From JAWWPG01 sp963820035 (GTDB lineage Bacteria > Actinomycetota > Actinomycetes > Propionibacteriales > Nocardioidaceae), in NCBI GenBank assembly GCA_963820035.1, contig CAWFYK010000004.1:496001-560000 (forward strand): 64,000 nt of DNA. Reading direction: 5' to 3'. Numbering within the stretch: position 1 is the first letter of the stretch; each line of letters opens with the position of its first letter. Both the position numbers and the translations under genes were made by a program. The notes under the pieces were generated by a model, which did not search any database, was not told the origin of the DNA, and saw only the letters and a program-made list of their open reading frames with translations. Positions 36,000 through 44,301 of this stretch are shown one piece after another.

Positions 36000-37118
36000 A
36001 TGCGAAACCTCAGGCTCGTGGGGTTGAGCGCGGACGGCAGCCAGGTCGTCCTCGTCGACGACGCGGGTGCCGAGTTCGCGACTCCCGCAGACGACAGGCT
36101 GCGTGCGGCGCTTCGGGGCGACCGCGCCAGGCTCGGCCAGTTGGAGATCGAGATGGAAAGCGTCTTGCGACCGCGTGACATCCAGGCCCGGATCCGGGCT
36201 GGTGACTCGCCGGAGACCGTCGCGGTGCTGGCCCAGGTCCCCGTCGAGAAGATCATGCCCTACTGCATTCCGGTGCTCGCCGAGCGCGAGCACATCGGCG
36301 AGCTGGCCCGCCGCAGCCACGTCCGCCGGCGCGGGGCCGAAGGTCCGTCGCGGGCCCTCGCCGAGGTGACGGCCGAGCGCCTCCGCGCCCGCGGCATCGA
36401 CCCGCGCACGGTGGAATGGGACGCATGGCGTCGCGAAGACGGTCGGTGGGCCGTCCAGGCCTCCTACCTGTCGGGCGAGCGCGAGCGCACCGCCGTCTTC
36501 GCCTTCGATGCCGTCGGCCGCTACTCTCTCGCCGACGACGACGAAGCGAGATGGCTCACCGGCGAACGTCAGTCGACCAGCAAAGGGCCCCAGCCACGCG
36601 AAGGGGGGCATGCCGGCGACCGCCGGCTGACCGCCGTTCCCGACGATGACCTGCTGAGCATCGCCGACGGCGACGACTCGACCGACGACCTGACGGCAGT
36701 CGTCCGAGCGGTGCGGGAGACGGATGGCGAGATCGTTGTCGAGGCAGCACCCGACGACGATCAGGTCGCGGATGTCGAGCAGACCACCGAAACCGCACGA
36801 GACTTCTCCGACGAGTCCGAGGAGTCGGACGGCGCTGCGGATGAGCCGACTCAGACCTCCTTCCTCGACCAGGCCCTCAGCCGGTCTGATGAGGGCTCAC
36901 CCGAGACGGCACGAGAGACCGACGATCTCGGCGAGCCCGGCCCTGCTGACGGCGCCGCCGAGGTGACGACCGCGGGCAATGCCGCAGACAGCTCGGAGAG
37001 CGAGCCCGCCCGCGGCGCCACCACGGAGACCGAACCGACCCCGGAACGTCGGCGCCGGACGAAACGGGCGAGTGTGCCCAGCTGGGACGAGATCATGTTC
37101 GGTAAGGACGAGACCTAG
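36000..37118 (+). CDS. sepH: SepH cell-division protein (DUF3071)
   Basis: 372 aa from ATG 36000 (MRNLRLVGLSADGSQVVL), the conserved family start. The N-terminal ~180 residues hold the DUF3071 domain with a helix-turn-helix-like part (RPRDIQARIRAGDSPETVAVLAQVP) and RTVEWDAWRREDGRWAVQASYLSG. In Streptomyces and mycobacteria SepH binds FtsZ and promotes filament assembly. The C-terminal half is highly acidic, low complexity and disordered (DDDLLSIADGDDSTDD), with a short conserved end (KRASVPSWDEIMFG). Confidence 0.93.
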   Translation: MRNLRLVGLSADGSQVVLVDDAGAEFATPADDRLRAALRGDRARLGQLEIEMESVLRPRDIQARIRAGDSPETVAVLAQVPVEKIMPYCIPVLAEREHIGELARRSHVRRRGAEGPSRALAEVTAERLRARGIDPRTVEWDAWRREDGRWAVQASYLSGERERTAVFAFDAVGRYSLADDDEARWLTGERQSTSKGPQPREGGHAGDRRLTAVPDDDLLSIADGDDSTDDLTAVVRAVRETDGEIVVEAAPDDDQVADVEQTTETARDFSDESEESDGAADEPTQTSFLDQALSRSDEGSPETARETDDLGEPGPADGAAEVTTAGNAADSSESEPARGATTETEPTPERRRRTKRASVPSWDEIMFGKDET

Positions 37119-37146
37119 CCACCGACGGTCTCGACGCGAGCTTGAT

Positions 37147-37977
37147 CTACCCGGGGAGCGGCCCGGTCGCGACGGGACGTCGCGGGTCGGTGATCCAGCC
37201 GCTCCACGAGTCGGCATACAAGGCCGACTCGGGCAGCCCGGCGAGCTCCAGCGCGAACACCTCGTGGGCGGCGGTCACCCCGCTGCCGCAGTAGCAGCCG
37301 ACCCGCACCTCCTCGGTCGCACCGAGACGCTCGAACCGTTGACGCAGCCGGTCCGGCGCCAGGAAATGACCGGTCGCGTCGACGTTCTCGAGAGTCGGCG
37401 CGCTCCGCGCCCCCGGGATGTGTCCCGCGACCGGGTCGACAGGCTCGGCCTCCCCGCGGTAGCGCTCGGCGGCCCGGGCGTCGAAAAGCAGACCGGTCCG
37501 AGCGACGGCGGCTGCCCGGGCCGCGTCCAGCAGGGCCAGGTGTCCTGGCTCGGCGACGAAGTCTCCGTCGCCCGCGTCCGGCACTGCGCGGCTGGCCTCA
37601 CCCCCGGCTGCCCGCCAGCCGGCGTACCCACCGTCGAGCAGACGCACGTCGGGGTGTCCGAAGTAGCGCAACAGCCACCACGCACGCGCCGCGGACGTCC
37701 CGTCGGCGAAGTCGTAGCAGATGACCGGGCGAGCAAGGGAGACCCCAGCCCGACGCATGGCGTCCTGGAAAGCATCGCGGCTCGGCAGCGGGTGGCGGCC
37801 ATGCTCGCCCGGACTCCCCGACAGGTCCCGGTCGAGGTCGACGAAGTGCGCGCCCGGGACGTGCCCGTCGTCGTAGTCCCCTCGCGCCGGTCCGCCCACG
37901 AGGCGGTAGCGGACGTCGAGGATGGTGTACGACGGCAGCGCCGCGGCCAGCATCGGCGCGCTGATCAGCAGGCCCAC
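37147..37977 (-). CDS. Sulfurtransferase with two rhodanese domains
   Basis: 276 aa from GTG 37977. The N-terminal rhodanese-like domain (ILDVRYRL, GHVPGAHFVDLDRDL, VICYDFADGTSAARAWWLL) lacks an active cysteine at the usual loop. The C-terminal one has the active loop GCYCGSGVTAAHE. It probably transfers sulfur from thiosulfate or 3-mercaptopyruvate to an acceptor. It commonly lies beside sepH in actinobacteria. Confidence 0.9.
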   Translation of the reverse strand: MGLLISAPMLAAALPSYTILDVRYRLVGGPARGDYDDGHVPGAHFVDLDRDLSGSPGEHGRHPLPSRDAFQDAMRRAGVSLARPVICYDFADGTSAARAWWLLRYFGHPDVRLLDGGYAGWRAAGGEASRAVPDAGDGDFVAEPGHLALLDAARAAAVARTGLLFDARAAERYRGEAEPVDPVAGHIPGARSAPTLENVDATGHFLAPDRLRQRFERLGATEEVRVGCYCGSGVTAAHEVFALELAGLPESALYADSWSGWITDPRRPVATGPLPG

Positions 37978-38005
37978 GCCGCAACTGTGCCAGACTTGGC
38001 GTGTC

Positions 38006-38506
38006 ATGAGCCTGCCGAACGTTCCGCGACCCGGACTCGACCTCCAGTACCCGATGTCCCTCGGGGTCTACGACCGCTACGAGCAGGCCCAGAAGGTCGT
38101 CGACTACCTGTCCGACAACGAGTTCGCTGTGCAGAACCTCGCGATCGTGGGCACCGAGCTCCGCACCGTCGAACGCATCTCGGGCCGGCTGACCCGCGGG
38201 AAGGTGGCGTTGGCGAGTGCCGCATCCGGCATCTGGCTGGGCCTCTTCATCGGGGTTGCCTTCGCGCTGTTCGGCGGCGGTAACGCCGTGGGCTTCGTCA
38301 TCACCCTGGTCATCCTCGGTGCGGTCTTCGGCGCTGTGTGGAGCCAGATCGGCTACTCCGCGATCACCCGCGGCGGCACCCGCGACTTCTCGTCGATCAG
38401 CCAGGTCGTCGCCACGAAGTACGAGGTGCTCGTCGAGCACAAGCTCGCCGAACAGGCCCGCGAGATGATCGCCCGGATGCCCGGCGGCACCCCGCAAACG
38501 TTCTGA
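38006..38506 (+). CDS. General stress protein (YflT-like domain with membrane segments)
   Basis: 166 aa from ATG 38006. YDRYEQAQKVVDYLSDNEF and LAIVGTELRTVERISGRLT match the YflT/GSP17M N-terminal domain. Two glycine-rich hydrophobic segments follow (ALASAASGIWLGLFIGVAF; VGFVITLVILGAVFGAVW), then a C-terminal soluble part (YEVLVEHKLAEQAREMIA). Divergent from the rhodanese gene. Role in stress is by family only. Confidence 0.82.
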   Translation: MSLPNVPRPGLDLQYPMSLGVYDRYEQAQKVVDYLSDNEFAVQNLAIVGTELRTVERISGRLTRGKVALASAASGIWLGLFIGVAFALFGGGNAVGFVITLVILGAVFGAVWSQIGYSAITRGGTRDFSSISQVVATKYEVLVEHKLAEQAREMIARMPGGTPQTF

Positions 38507-38617
38507 CCAGGGGTATCCCAAACCGCGGGGCATGTTCACGTGCTTGCGGGGCGTTTCGGGCCATGCGTTCATGCTCGCGCTGCAGGGACATCCTCGGGCT
38601 GACAGGAACCAGGGCGG

Positions 38618-39268
38618 TCAGCCGAACGGGAGCACGTCGGGGGACAACGCGGCCGCATGCGCGCGGGCGGCGGTGAGGCGGCGCCGATGGTGCTGTCGGC
38701 AGAGCACTTCGTAGCCGACCTCGGCGGGCCCGGTCGCGTCCTCGACGTCACCGACCACGATCACCTCGCCCTCCACGACCATCTCGCCGTTCTCGGTGCG
38801 CGCATTGTGGGTGGCGCGCTTGCCGCACCAGCACAGCGCCTCCACTTGCAGCACGTTGACCCGGTCGGCCAGCTCGATCAGCCGGCCGGACGCCGGGAAG
38901 AGCCTGGTGCGGAAGTCGGTCAGGATGCCGAAGGCGAACACGTCGATCTGCAGCTCGTCGGCGACCCGGGCCAACTGGTCGATCTGCTCCGACGTATAGA
39001 ACTGCACCTCGTCACAGACCAGGTAGTCGATCCGGCCACCGCTCGTCAGGGAGTCCACGACGTAGGTCCAGAAGTTGAACTCCTCCGGCACCTCGATGGC
39101 GTCGATCGTCAGTCCCAGCCGACTCGAGAGCCTCGAGGAGCCCGCCCGGTCGCGGCTGGCGAAGATCCGGCCGACCCGGCCGCGCGCGGCGTGGTTGTGG
39201 TCCATCTGCAGCGCCAGCGTGGACTTGCCGCAGTCCATCGTCCCCGTGAAGAACTGAAGCTCGGCCAC
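38618..39268 (-). CDS. tdk: Thymidine kinase
   Basis: 216 aa, type II thymidine kinase. P-loop FFTGTMDCGKSTLAL, Walker B-like LVCDEVQFYT with the catalytic Glu, the lasso zinc site (CWCGKRATHNAR and LCRQHH), and YEVLCR. It phosphorylates thymidine in the salvage route, complementing dUTPase in this window. It stands alone. The 110 bp to the convergent stress gene hold no array. Confidence 0.96.
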   Translation of the reverse strand: MAELQFFTGTMDCGKSTLALQMDHNHAARGRVGRIFASRDRAGSSRLSSRLGLTIDAIEVPEEFNFWTYVVDSLTSGGRIDYLVCDEVQFYTSEQIDQLARVADELQIDVFAFGILTDFRTRLFPASGRLIELADRVNVLQVEALCWCGKRATHNARTENGEMVVEGEVIVVGDVEDATGPAEVGYEVLCRQHHRRRLTAARAHAAALSPDVLPFG

Positions 39269-39414
39269 GAGGCCCGATCATGCCACCCTGTCGGTACGCC
39301 GGCCGCCCGAGCCCGGCTCGGATGCGCCGGACCGGGACGCCGGTGTCACCACTGGTGCCGGGCGGCGTAGCGTCCTCTCGGGGACGCACGCACCTGACTG
39401 GGGAGGGTTCATCC

Positions 39415-40602
39415 ATGAAGCGACCATTGCCGTACGCCGTGACCGCGCTCGCCGCCGGCGTCGCACTCGCCGCCTTGCTTCCAGCCGCCGACGCGAGCGC
39501 GTCCACGGCCCCGGCCCCCCGACCCGGGCTCGGAGCCGCCACCTCGGCTGCGCCCGCTGGCGCACTCCCGACGGGCTTCGTGGCCCAATCCACGGCCTGG
39601 GTCGGCAGTAAGCAGGGCTGGGTCCTCGGCAAGGCGCCGTGTGGCGACCACACCTGCGCGAAGGTGGCCGGCACCGACGACAGCGGCGCCACCTGGAAGG
39701 TGCTCGGCCGTACCCACACCCCGATCCCCAAGCCGGGCAGGCGGAAGCACCCAGGCGTGACCGAGATCCGGTTCGGGACGGCGCAGACCGGCTGGGCGTT
39801 CGCTCCGCTCCTGCGGCACAGCGACGACGGGGGCCGCACGTGGACTGAGCAGGCGATCCCCGGCAACGGCGGGCAGGTGCTCAGCCTGACGACCGATGCG
39901 GACGGCAGCTGGATGGTGGTCTCCCCCTGCATCTGGGGACACTCGGGGTCCTGCCGCAAGCAACCCCTCACGCTCTGGCGCACGACGACGGCGGCCGGCA
40001 CGAGGTGGACCCAGGTCAAGGTCAACCTGCCGTTCAACTTCGCCGCCGACATCACGTCGTACGGCACGACGGTCTATGTCGTCGACCCGCAGCTGGAGTT
40101 CGGCGGCGAGGACCTGCTTTATGCCAGTACCGACGGCCGGACCTTCGAGTCTCGCCCGGCACCGTGCAGCCACCCCGATGACCTCGAGCTGTTGCAGGCT
40201 GTCGCCACGTCGGCATCCCATGTAGCGCTGCTGTGCGACGGCGACCCGGGCTTCAGCAAGGCCGTCAAGATCGTCTACACGTCGTCCGACACCGGCACGA
40301 CCGACGTCAGCCGCGGCCAGATGGGGCTGCTCGGGATCCAGGCCGAGCTCGCCGCGTCACCCTCGGGCAACCTGGCCGTCGCGTCGGCGTCGGATGGCTC
40401 GTTCATCTACGCCAACGACAGCGGTAAGACCTGGACCATGCCGGTCGGGCTGGGGGATGGTGGCGTGGGCTGGAACGACATCGTCTATGTGTCCAACGCG
40501 ACGGCATACGTCGTCTACTCCCCCGCCAACGGGTTCGAGCCGCGGGGGCAGCTGTGGGTGACCCATGACGCCGGCACGACGTGGGGGCCTATCGGATCCT
40601 AG
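39415..40602 (+). CDS. Exported beta-propeller-like (sialidase/BNR-type) protein
   Basis: 395 aa from ATG 39415, with GGGGAGG upstream. Signal peptide (KRPLPYAVTALAAGVALAALLPAADASAS, cleaved after ADA or ASA). The mature part has several BNR/Asp-box-like repeats (TDDSGATWKVLG, SDDGGRTWTEQA, ANDSGKTWTMPV, THDAGTTWGPIG), the hallmark of sialidase-type propellers. No catalytic residues were identified, so it may be a binding or structural exoprotein. Confidence 0.82.
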   Translation: MKRPLPYAVTALAAGVALAALLPAADASASTAPAPRPGLGAATSAAPAGALPTGFVAQSTAWVGSKQGWVLGKAPCGDHTCAKVAGTDDSGATWKVLGRTHTPIPKPGRRKHPGVTEIRFGTAQTGWAFAPLLRHSDDGGRTWTEQAIPGNGGQVLSLTTDADGSWMVVSPCIWGHSGSCRKQPLTLWRTTTAAGTRWTQVKVNLPFNFAADITSYGTTVYVVDPQLEFGGEDLLYASTDGRTFESRPAPCSHPDDLELLQAVATSASHVALLCDGDPGFSKAVKIVYTSSDTGTTDVSRGQMGLLGIQAELAASPSGNLAVASASDGSFIYANDSGKTWTMPVGLGDGGVGWNDIVYVSNATAYVVYSPANGFEPRGQLWVTHDAGTTWGPIGS

Positions 40603-40700
40603 CGAGTGGGGCTGTCGGTCCTGAGTGATCCGGTGCGGCGTGAGCCGTGGTCGCCACCCGGGAACCGCGGGAGGAGACCGGCCACCAGCAGCAGGCTCCC

Positions 40701-40760
40701 CAGCACCGTGCAGTCCAGCACAGCACCGTGCAGTCCAGCACTGCACCGTGCAGTCCAGCA
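40701..40760. repeat. 3 x 20-nt tandem repeat
   Basis: Three near-identical 20-nt units (CAGCACCGTGCAGTCCAGCA), with TGCAC-C-GTGCA in the third as a small perfect hairpin. It lies between the convergent exported-protein and DUF1206 genes, ending 14 nt from the DUF1206 stop. Confidence 0.92.
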
Positions 40761-40774
40761 CTCGAGTGGCGAGG

Positions 40775-41593
40775 TCAGCTCGTCGTGTCGGCGTACCTGG
40801 CCCAGGCAAAGCAGTAGACGCCGAAGCAGCCGATCCCCAGCGCGACGAGGACCAGGAGCCACGGGCCGACACCCGCGTCGAGGAGCGTGGCCAGCGCCGT
40901 GTCGAGGCTGCCCGCCTTCTTGGCGTCGTAGGTCCAGGCGGCCCAGACGAAGAGGCCACCAAGGACGACGAACGCGACTGCCTTGGCGACGTACCCGACC
41001 TGCCCCAGCCGGACGACCATCGTTCCGGACGTCCCGGAGGTTGCCGACGGCTGCAGGTCCTTGGTGAACGACGACGTCAGCCCCCGCTTTGCCTGGAGCA
41101 TGGCGATGACGATGATGACGACTCCGACGGCTGCCACGAGCCAGCGTCCGTAGGGCTGCGACATCAGTCGGGAGGTCAGCTGCTGGTTCTGCGAGCTGGA
41201 GCCGGCTCCGATCGCGATCTTGGCGGCACTGATCCCGATGGCCGCGTAGATCACGGCCTTGCCGGCGGACCCGACCCGCTTGAACGTGCGCTTCGGCTGG
41301 TCCTCGCGGGTGTGACCCCAGACCGCCTCGATGAGCTGCCATATCGCCAACGCGAACATCCCGACGGCCACCACCCAGAGCAGCGGGGTGCCGAACGGCT
41401 GACCGGCGAGCTCATGCAGGGCGCCCTGCTGGTCGGCGGACTTCGACCGGTGGCCGAATGCGAGCTGGAGGGCGAGCCAGGCGATCAGCAGGTGCACCAC
41501 GCCATAGGCGACCAGCCCCACCCTGATGGTGGGCTCGAGCCAGCCGCTCTCCTTCACCTCGCGGGCCTGCCGGCTCCCGGTCGCCACATCCAT
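40775..41593 (-). CDS. DUF1206 membrane protein
   Basis: 272 aa with about six hydrophobic segments arranged as three similar two-helix repeats (RVGLVAYGVVHLLIAWLAL; VGSAGKAVIYAAIGISAAK; VGYVAKAVAFVVLGGLFVW), the DUF1206 signature. It is probably an inner-membrane protein. No function is known and no operon partner is visible. Confidence 0.9.
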   Translation of the reverse strand: MDVATGSRQAREVKESGWLEPTIRVGLVAYGVVHLLIAWLALQLAFGHRSKSADQQGALHELAGQPFGTPLLWVVAVGMFALAIWQLIEAVWGHTREDQPKRTFKRVGSAGKAVIYAAIGISAAKIAIGAGSSSQNQQLTSRLMSQPYGRWLVAAVGVVIIVIAMLQAKRGLTSSFTKDLQPSATSGTSGTMVVRLGQVGYVAKAVAFVVLGGLFVWAAWTYDAKKAGSLDTALATLLDAGVGPWLLVLVALGIGCFGVYCFAWARYADTTS

Positions 41594-41703
41594 CCGTCAC
41601 GTCCTCCTCTTCGGTCGACCCCCGCCGGGACGCACGCTACCTGCCAACCGTGCGGGCGGCACCTCGAGAAGGTGACCCGGCCGACGTACCGGATACTGAG
41701 GAG

Positions 41704-42492
41704 GTGACCGATACTCCCCAGCTCGACCCCGTCGCGGCCGAGCGGCTCTCCCACGCGAAATCGCTCTACACCTCGGACCTGTCCATCAACGAGTTCGCCC
41801 TGCTCCATGGCGCCGGGTTCGACCCGCTGGACCTGGTGATGGGTGTCTCGGTCTACCACGTCGGCTTCCAGACGTCGGGGCTTCGCCGGCAGCAGGAGCT
41901 CACCACGCTGACGGAGGCGATGTACCGGGCGCGCTGGAACGCCATGTCCCGGATGCAGGCAGAGGCGGACTCGCTCGGCGCGGACGGCATCGTCGGAGTG
42001 CGGCTCGAGTGGCGGGCGCATGGGACGGCGAACGAGCACGTCGAGTTCGTCGCCGTCGGCACGGCCGTCCGTTACAACCCGCAGCCCGGGGCCTACCGGC
42101 GACCCAACGGCAGCGCGTTCTCGAGCCACCTGTCCGGCCAGGACCTGGTGACCCTGCTGGCCACCGGGCACGCCCCGGTGGCTCTGGTGCTGGGTAACTG
42201 CGTCTACCACGTGGCGGCCCAGGGGTTCATGCAGACGCTGAAGCAGATGGGGCAGAACGTCGAGATGCCGCAATGGACCCAGGGCAACTACGAGGCGCGC
42301 GAGCTGGCCATGAGCCGGATGCAGGCTGAGGCCGAGCGCGACGGTGCAGAAGGCGTGGTGGGCGTCCGGTTCACCGTGCACAACTACGTCTGGGGCGTGC
42401 ATACCCTGGAGTTCTACGCGGACGGCACGGCCATCCGGCCGCTCGGCGAGGCAGCCCCGATCAAGCCCTCCTTCACGCTGCCGATGACCTGA
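41704..42492 (+). CDS. Protein with two YbjQ-like (heavy-metal-binding fold) domains
   Basis: 262 aa from GTG 41704; the frame is open to a GTG at 41650, so the start is uncertain. Two tandem copies of the same domain are clear: residues ~40-130 (VMGVSVYHVGFQ, MSRMQAEADSLGADGIVGVR, VEFVAVGTAVR) and ~155-255 (VLGNCVYHVAAQ, MSRMQAEAERDGAEGVVGVR, LEFYADGTAIR). Single-domain YbjQ/DUF74 proteins form pentamers of unknown function, so the duplication is notable. Confidence 0.8.
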   Translation: MTDTPQLDPVAAERLSHAKSLYTSDLSINEFALLHGAGFDPLDLVMGVSVYHVGFQTSGLRRQQELTTLTEAMYRARWNAMSRMQAEADSLGADGIVGVRLEWRAHGTANEHVEFVAVGTAVRYNPQPGAYRRPNGSAFSSHLSGQDLVTLLATGHAPVALVLGNCVYHVAAQGFMQTLKQMGQNVEMPQWTQGNYEARELAMSRMQAEAERDGAEGVVGVRFTVHNYVWGVHTLEFYADGTAIRPLGEAAPIKPSFTLPMT

Positions 42493-42577
42493 CGACACCG
42501 CGACCGATGACCACACGACCACGACACTGCGGCTGCCGCGCGCTGAAGCGTGTGGCGGCCAGCACGGCCGGGACGCC

Positions 42578-42970
42578 ATGACGGACACCGCGGGCACTCC
42601 GTCGTTCAGTACGGCGACCACGGCCGCCGTCGTCACCCGTGCACTTCAGACGGCCGGTGGCGCCGACCTCGTCGTCGGCTCACTGAGCGGCATCCCCGGC
42701 TGCGTGGCGACCGCGGGACGCTCCGGGCGTTTCAGGTCGGAGCCGCCGCGCGTCCAGCTCGCCCAATGGCGATATCAGGCAGTCCCGCCGAACCGGCTGG
42801 CCGCATCCCACATCGTCGGCGGGATCGTGCTGGCCGAGGAGACGCTCTCGAGCACCGAGGCTGGCTGGCACGTGGCTCGCGCCCTGCGCGAGCACCTAGC
42901 CGAGTTCGGGCCGCCCGCACTGCACGACGTACTCGCGGCCTTGGAGGGTCTCGCGGTCGCCTCCGGCTGA
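42578..42970 (+). CDS. Small hypothetical protein
   Basis: 130 aa, ATG 42578. It has short conserved-looking stretches (PNRLAASHIVGGIVLAEETL; GWHVARALREHLAEFGP) but no domain that I recognise, and no signal or membrane segment. It follows the YbjQ-like gene by 85 nt on the same strand. Function unknown. Confidence 0.6.
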   Translation: MTDTAGTPSFSTATTAAVVTRALQTAGGADLVVGSLSGIPGCVATAGRSGRFRSEPPRVQLAQWRYQAVPPNRLAASHIVGGIVLAEETLSSTEAGWHVARALREHLAEFGPPALHDVLAALEGLAVASG

Positions 42971-43090
42971 GCTGTCCGAAGGGTGGTCCACCAGCCGGGT
43001 ACGCCGACCAGAGACGGGCGACGGGACCCGCCCGCCGTTTATCCCCTCGCGGGGCCGGGTACGGAGCTGAGGTCGACGAAAGGAGCGGGA

Positions 43091-43522
43091 ATGGACGCCG
43101 GCACGGTCGTCTTGGTTGTCATCGCTGTCGTGGTGGTGGCCGTTGTCATCGGGGGCGTGGTGCTCGCTATGCGTCGCGGAGGCGCGCAGCGTCGTGAGCA
43201 GGCCAGTCGGATCCGGGCGGAGGCGGGCGCGCGATCCATCGAGGTGGACGGCATGGAGGCCACCGCTGCCGAGACAGAGGCGCGGGCGCGTAGCGCGCGA
43301 GCCGAAGCCGAGGCCAAGGGCGCCGAGGCCGATCGGCTCACGGCGGAGGCGCAGGCTCACCAGATGTCCGCGTCGGAGGCCCGTGACGAGGTTGAGAGCG
43401 AGCTCAGGCGAGCCGACCGGATCGACCCGGACGTCGCTCCCGCTGACGACCCAGCCGAGCGGACCGACGACCCGGAGGACCCGGAGAGTTCCGGCGGCAA
43501 CCGCCGCCTGACGACCCCCTGA
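43091..43522 (+). CDS. Single-span membrane protein with a charged coiled coil
   Basis: 143 aa from ATG 43091, with AAAGGAG 7 nt upstream. An N-terminal membrane segment (TVVLVVIAVVVVAVVIGGVVLAM) is followed by a long Ala/Glu/Arg-rich helix (RSARAEAEAKGAEADRLTAEA) and an acidic tail (DDPAERTDDPEDPE). The cytoplasmic coiled coil may form oligomers. Family not recognised. A 10-unit family C array begins 2 nt after its stop. Confidence 0.75.
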   Translation: MDAGTVVLVVIAVVVVAVVIGGVVLAMRRGGAQRREQASRIRAEAGARSIEVDGMEATAAETEARARSARAEAEAKGAEADRLTAEAQAHQMSASEARDEVESELRRADRIDPDVAPADDPAERTDDPEDPESSGGNRRLTTP

Positions 43523-43524
43523 CG

Positions 43525-43744
43525 ACCATCCGAGACTTTCGGCACCACCATCCGAGACTTTCGGCACCACCATCCGAGACTTCCGGCACCACCATCCGAG
43601 ACTTCCGGCACCACGATCCGAGACTTTCGGCACCACCATCCGAGACTTCCGGCACCACCATCCGAGACTTCCGGCACCACGATCCGAGACTTCCGGCACC
43701 ACGATCCGAGACTTCCGGCACCACCATCCGAGAGTTCTGGTACG
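43525..43744. repeat. Family C tandem array C2-left (10 units of 22 nt)
   Basis: Ten spacer-free units with CCATCCGAGACTTTCGGCAC and variants (TTCCGG, ACGATCC), the last one decayed. It starts 2 nt after the stop of the preceding gene and reads away from it. Confidence 0.95.
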
Positions 43745-44053
43745 ACGACGCGAGCGCTCGGCCTGACGCCGGAGGCGCCATGGTCCGGTCTGTTGTCACC
43801 ACAGTGGCGGCGTACGTTGTCGTTGGGCTGAAAGGCGCAATGACGCGTCGACTCCGGAGTACGGATGCCATCCTGGCGCCTCAGCTAGCCGTTCAGGAAC
43901 GTATCCAACGCGAGACGACATGAGAACGGGCGTATCTCGGGCCGCTGCGTCACGAGTGCCTGTGACCCCCCGACCAACGCACGCCGCGTGACCAAGTCCA
44001 CCATCCGACCGACTATGGCGTTCCCGACGCCCACAGAACATCCGAGGACGGAT
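43745..44053. other. Spacer S2 of a family C composite element
   Basis: About 310 bp between inverted arrays, homologous to S1 (27879-28180) in the same orientation, best in its last ~70 nt (GACCAACGCACGCCGCGT...) and around CTGAAAGGCGCAATGACGCG. Open frames across it include repeat units and carry no recognised domain. The shared spacer shows that the whole composite, not only the arrays, has been copied. Confidence 0.75.
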
Positions 44054-44295
44054 GGTGCTGCCGACAGTCTCGGATCGTCGTACCGAAACTCTCGGATCGT
44101 CGTACCGAAACTCTCGGATCGTCGTACCGAAACTCTCGGATCGTCATACCGAAACTCTCGGATCGTCATACCGAAACTCTCGGATCGTCATACCGAAACT
44201 CTCGGATCGTCGTACCGAAACTCTCGGATCGTCGTACCGAAACTCTCGGATCGTCGTACCGAAACTCTCGGATCGTGGTGCCGAAAGTCTCGGAT
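44054..44295. repeat. Family C tandem array C2-right (11 units, inverted)
   Basis: Eleven units, nine of a local variant (GTCGTACCGAAACTCTCGG or GTCATACC), flanked by one closer to the consensus at each end. The array ends 6 nt from the phosphodiesterase stop. Variant units cluster (three with CAT in a row), which implies recent local duplication. Confidence 0.95.
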
Positions 44296-44301
44296 CGTCG
44301 G

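Noticed and set aside
38507..38617. Repeat array in the stress protein / tdk convergent gap
   Set aside because: No tandem or strong inverted repeat was found, so it is a useful negative case for the stop-anchored pattern.
43404..43871. Minus-strand gene across C2-left and spacer S2
   Set aside because: It is built largely from repeat units. The non-repeat part resembles the S1 frame only over short peptides, so it is noted in the spacer entry instead.
44054..44295. Protein-coding repeat ORFs (NSRIVVPKLSD-type peptides) across family C arrays
   Set aside because: A 22-nt period shifts frame every unit, so long open frames arise from lack of stops. They have no ribosome site and run through intergenic DNA.
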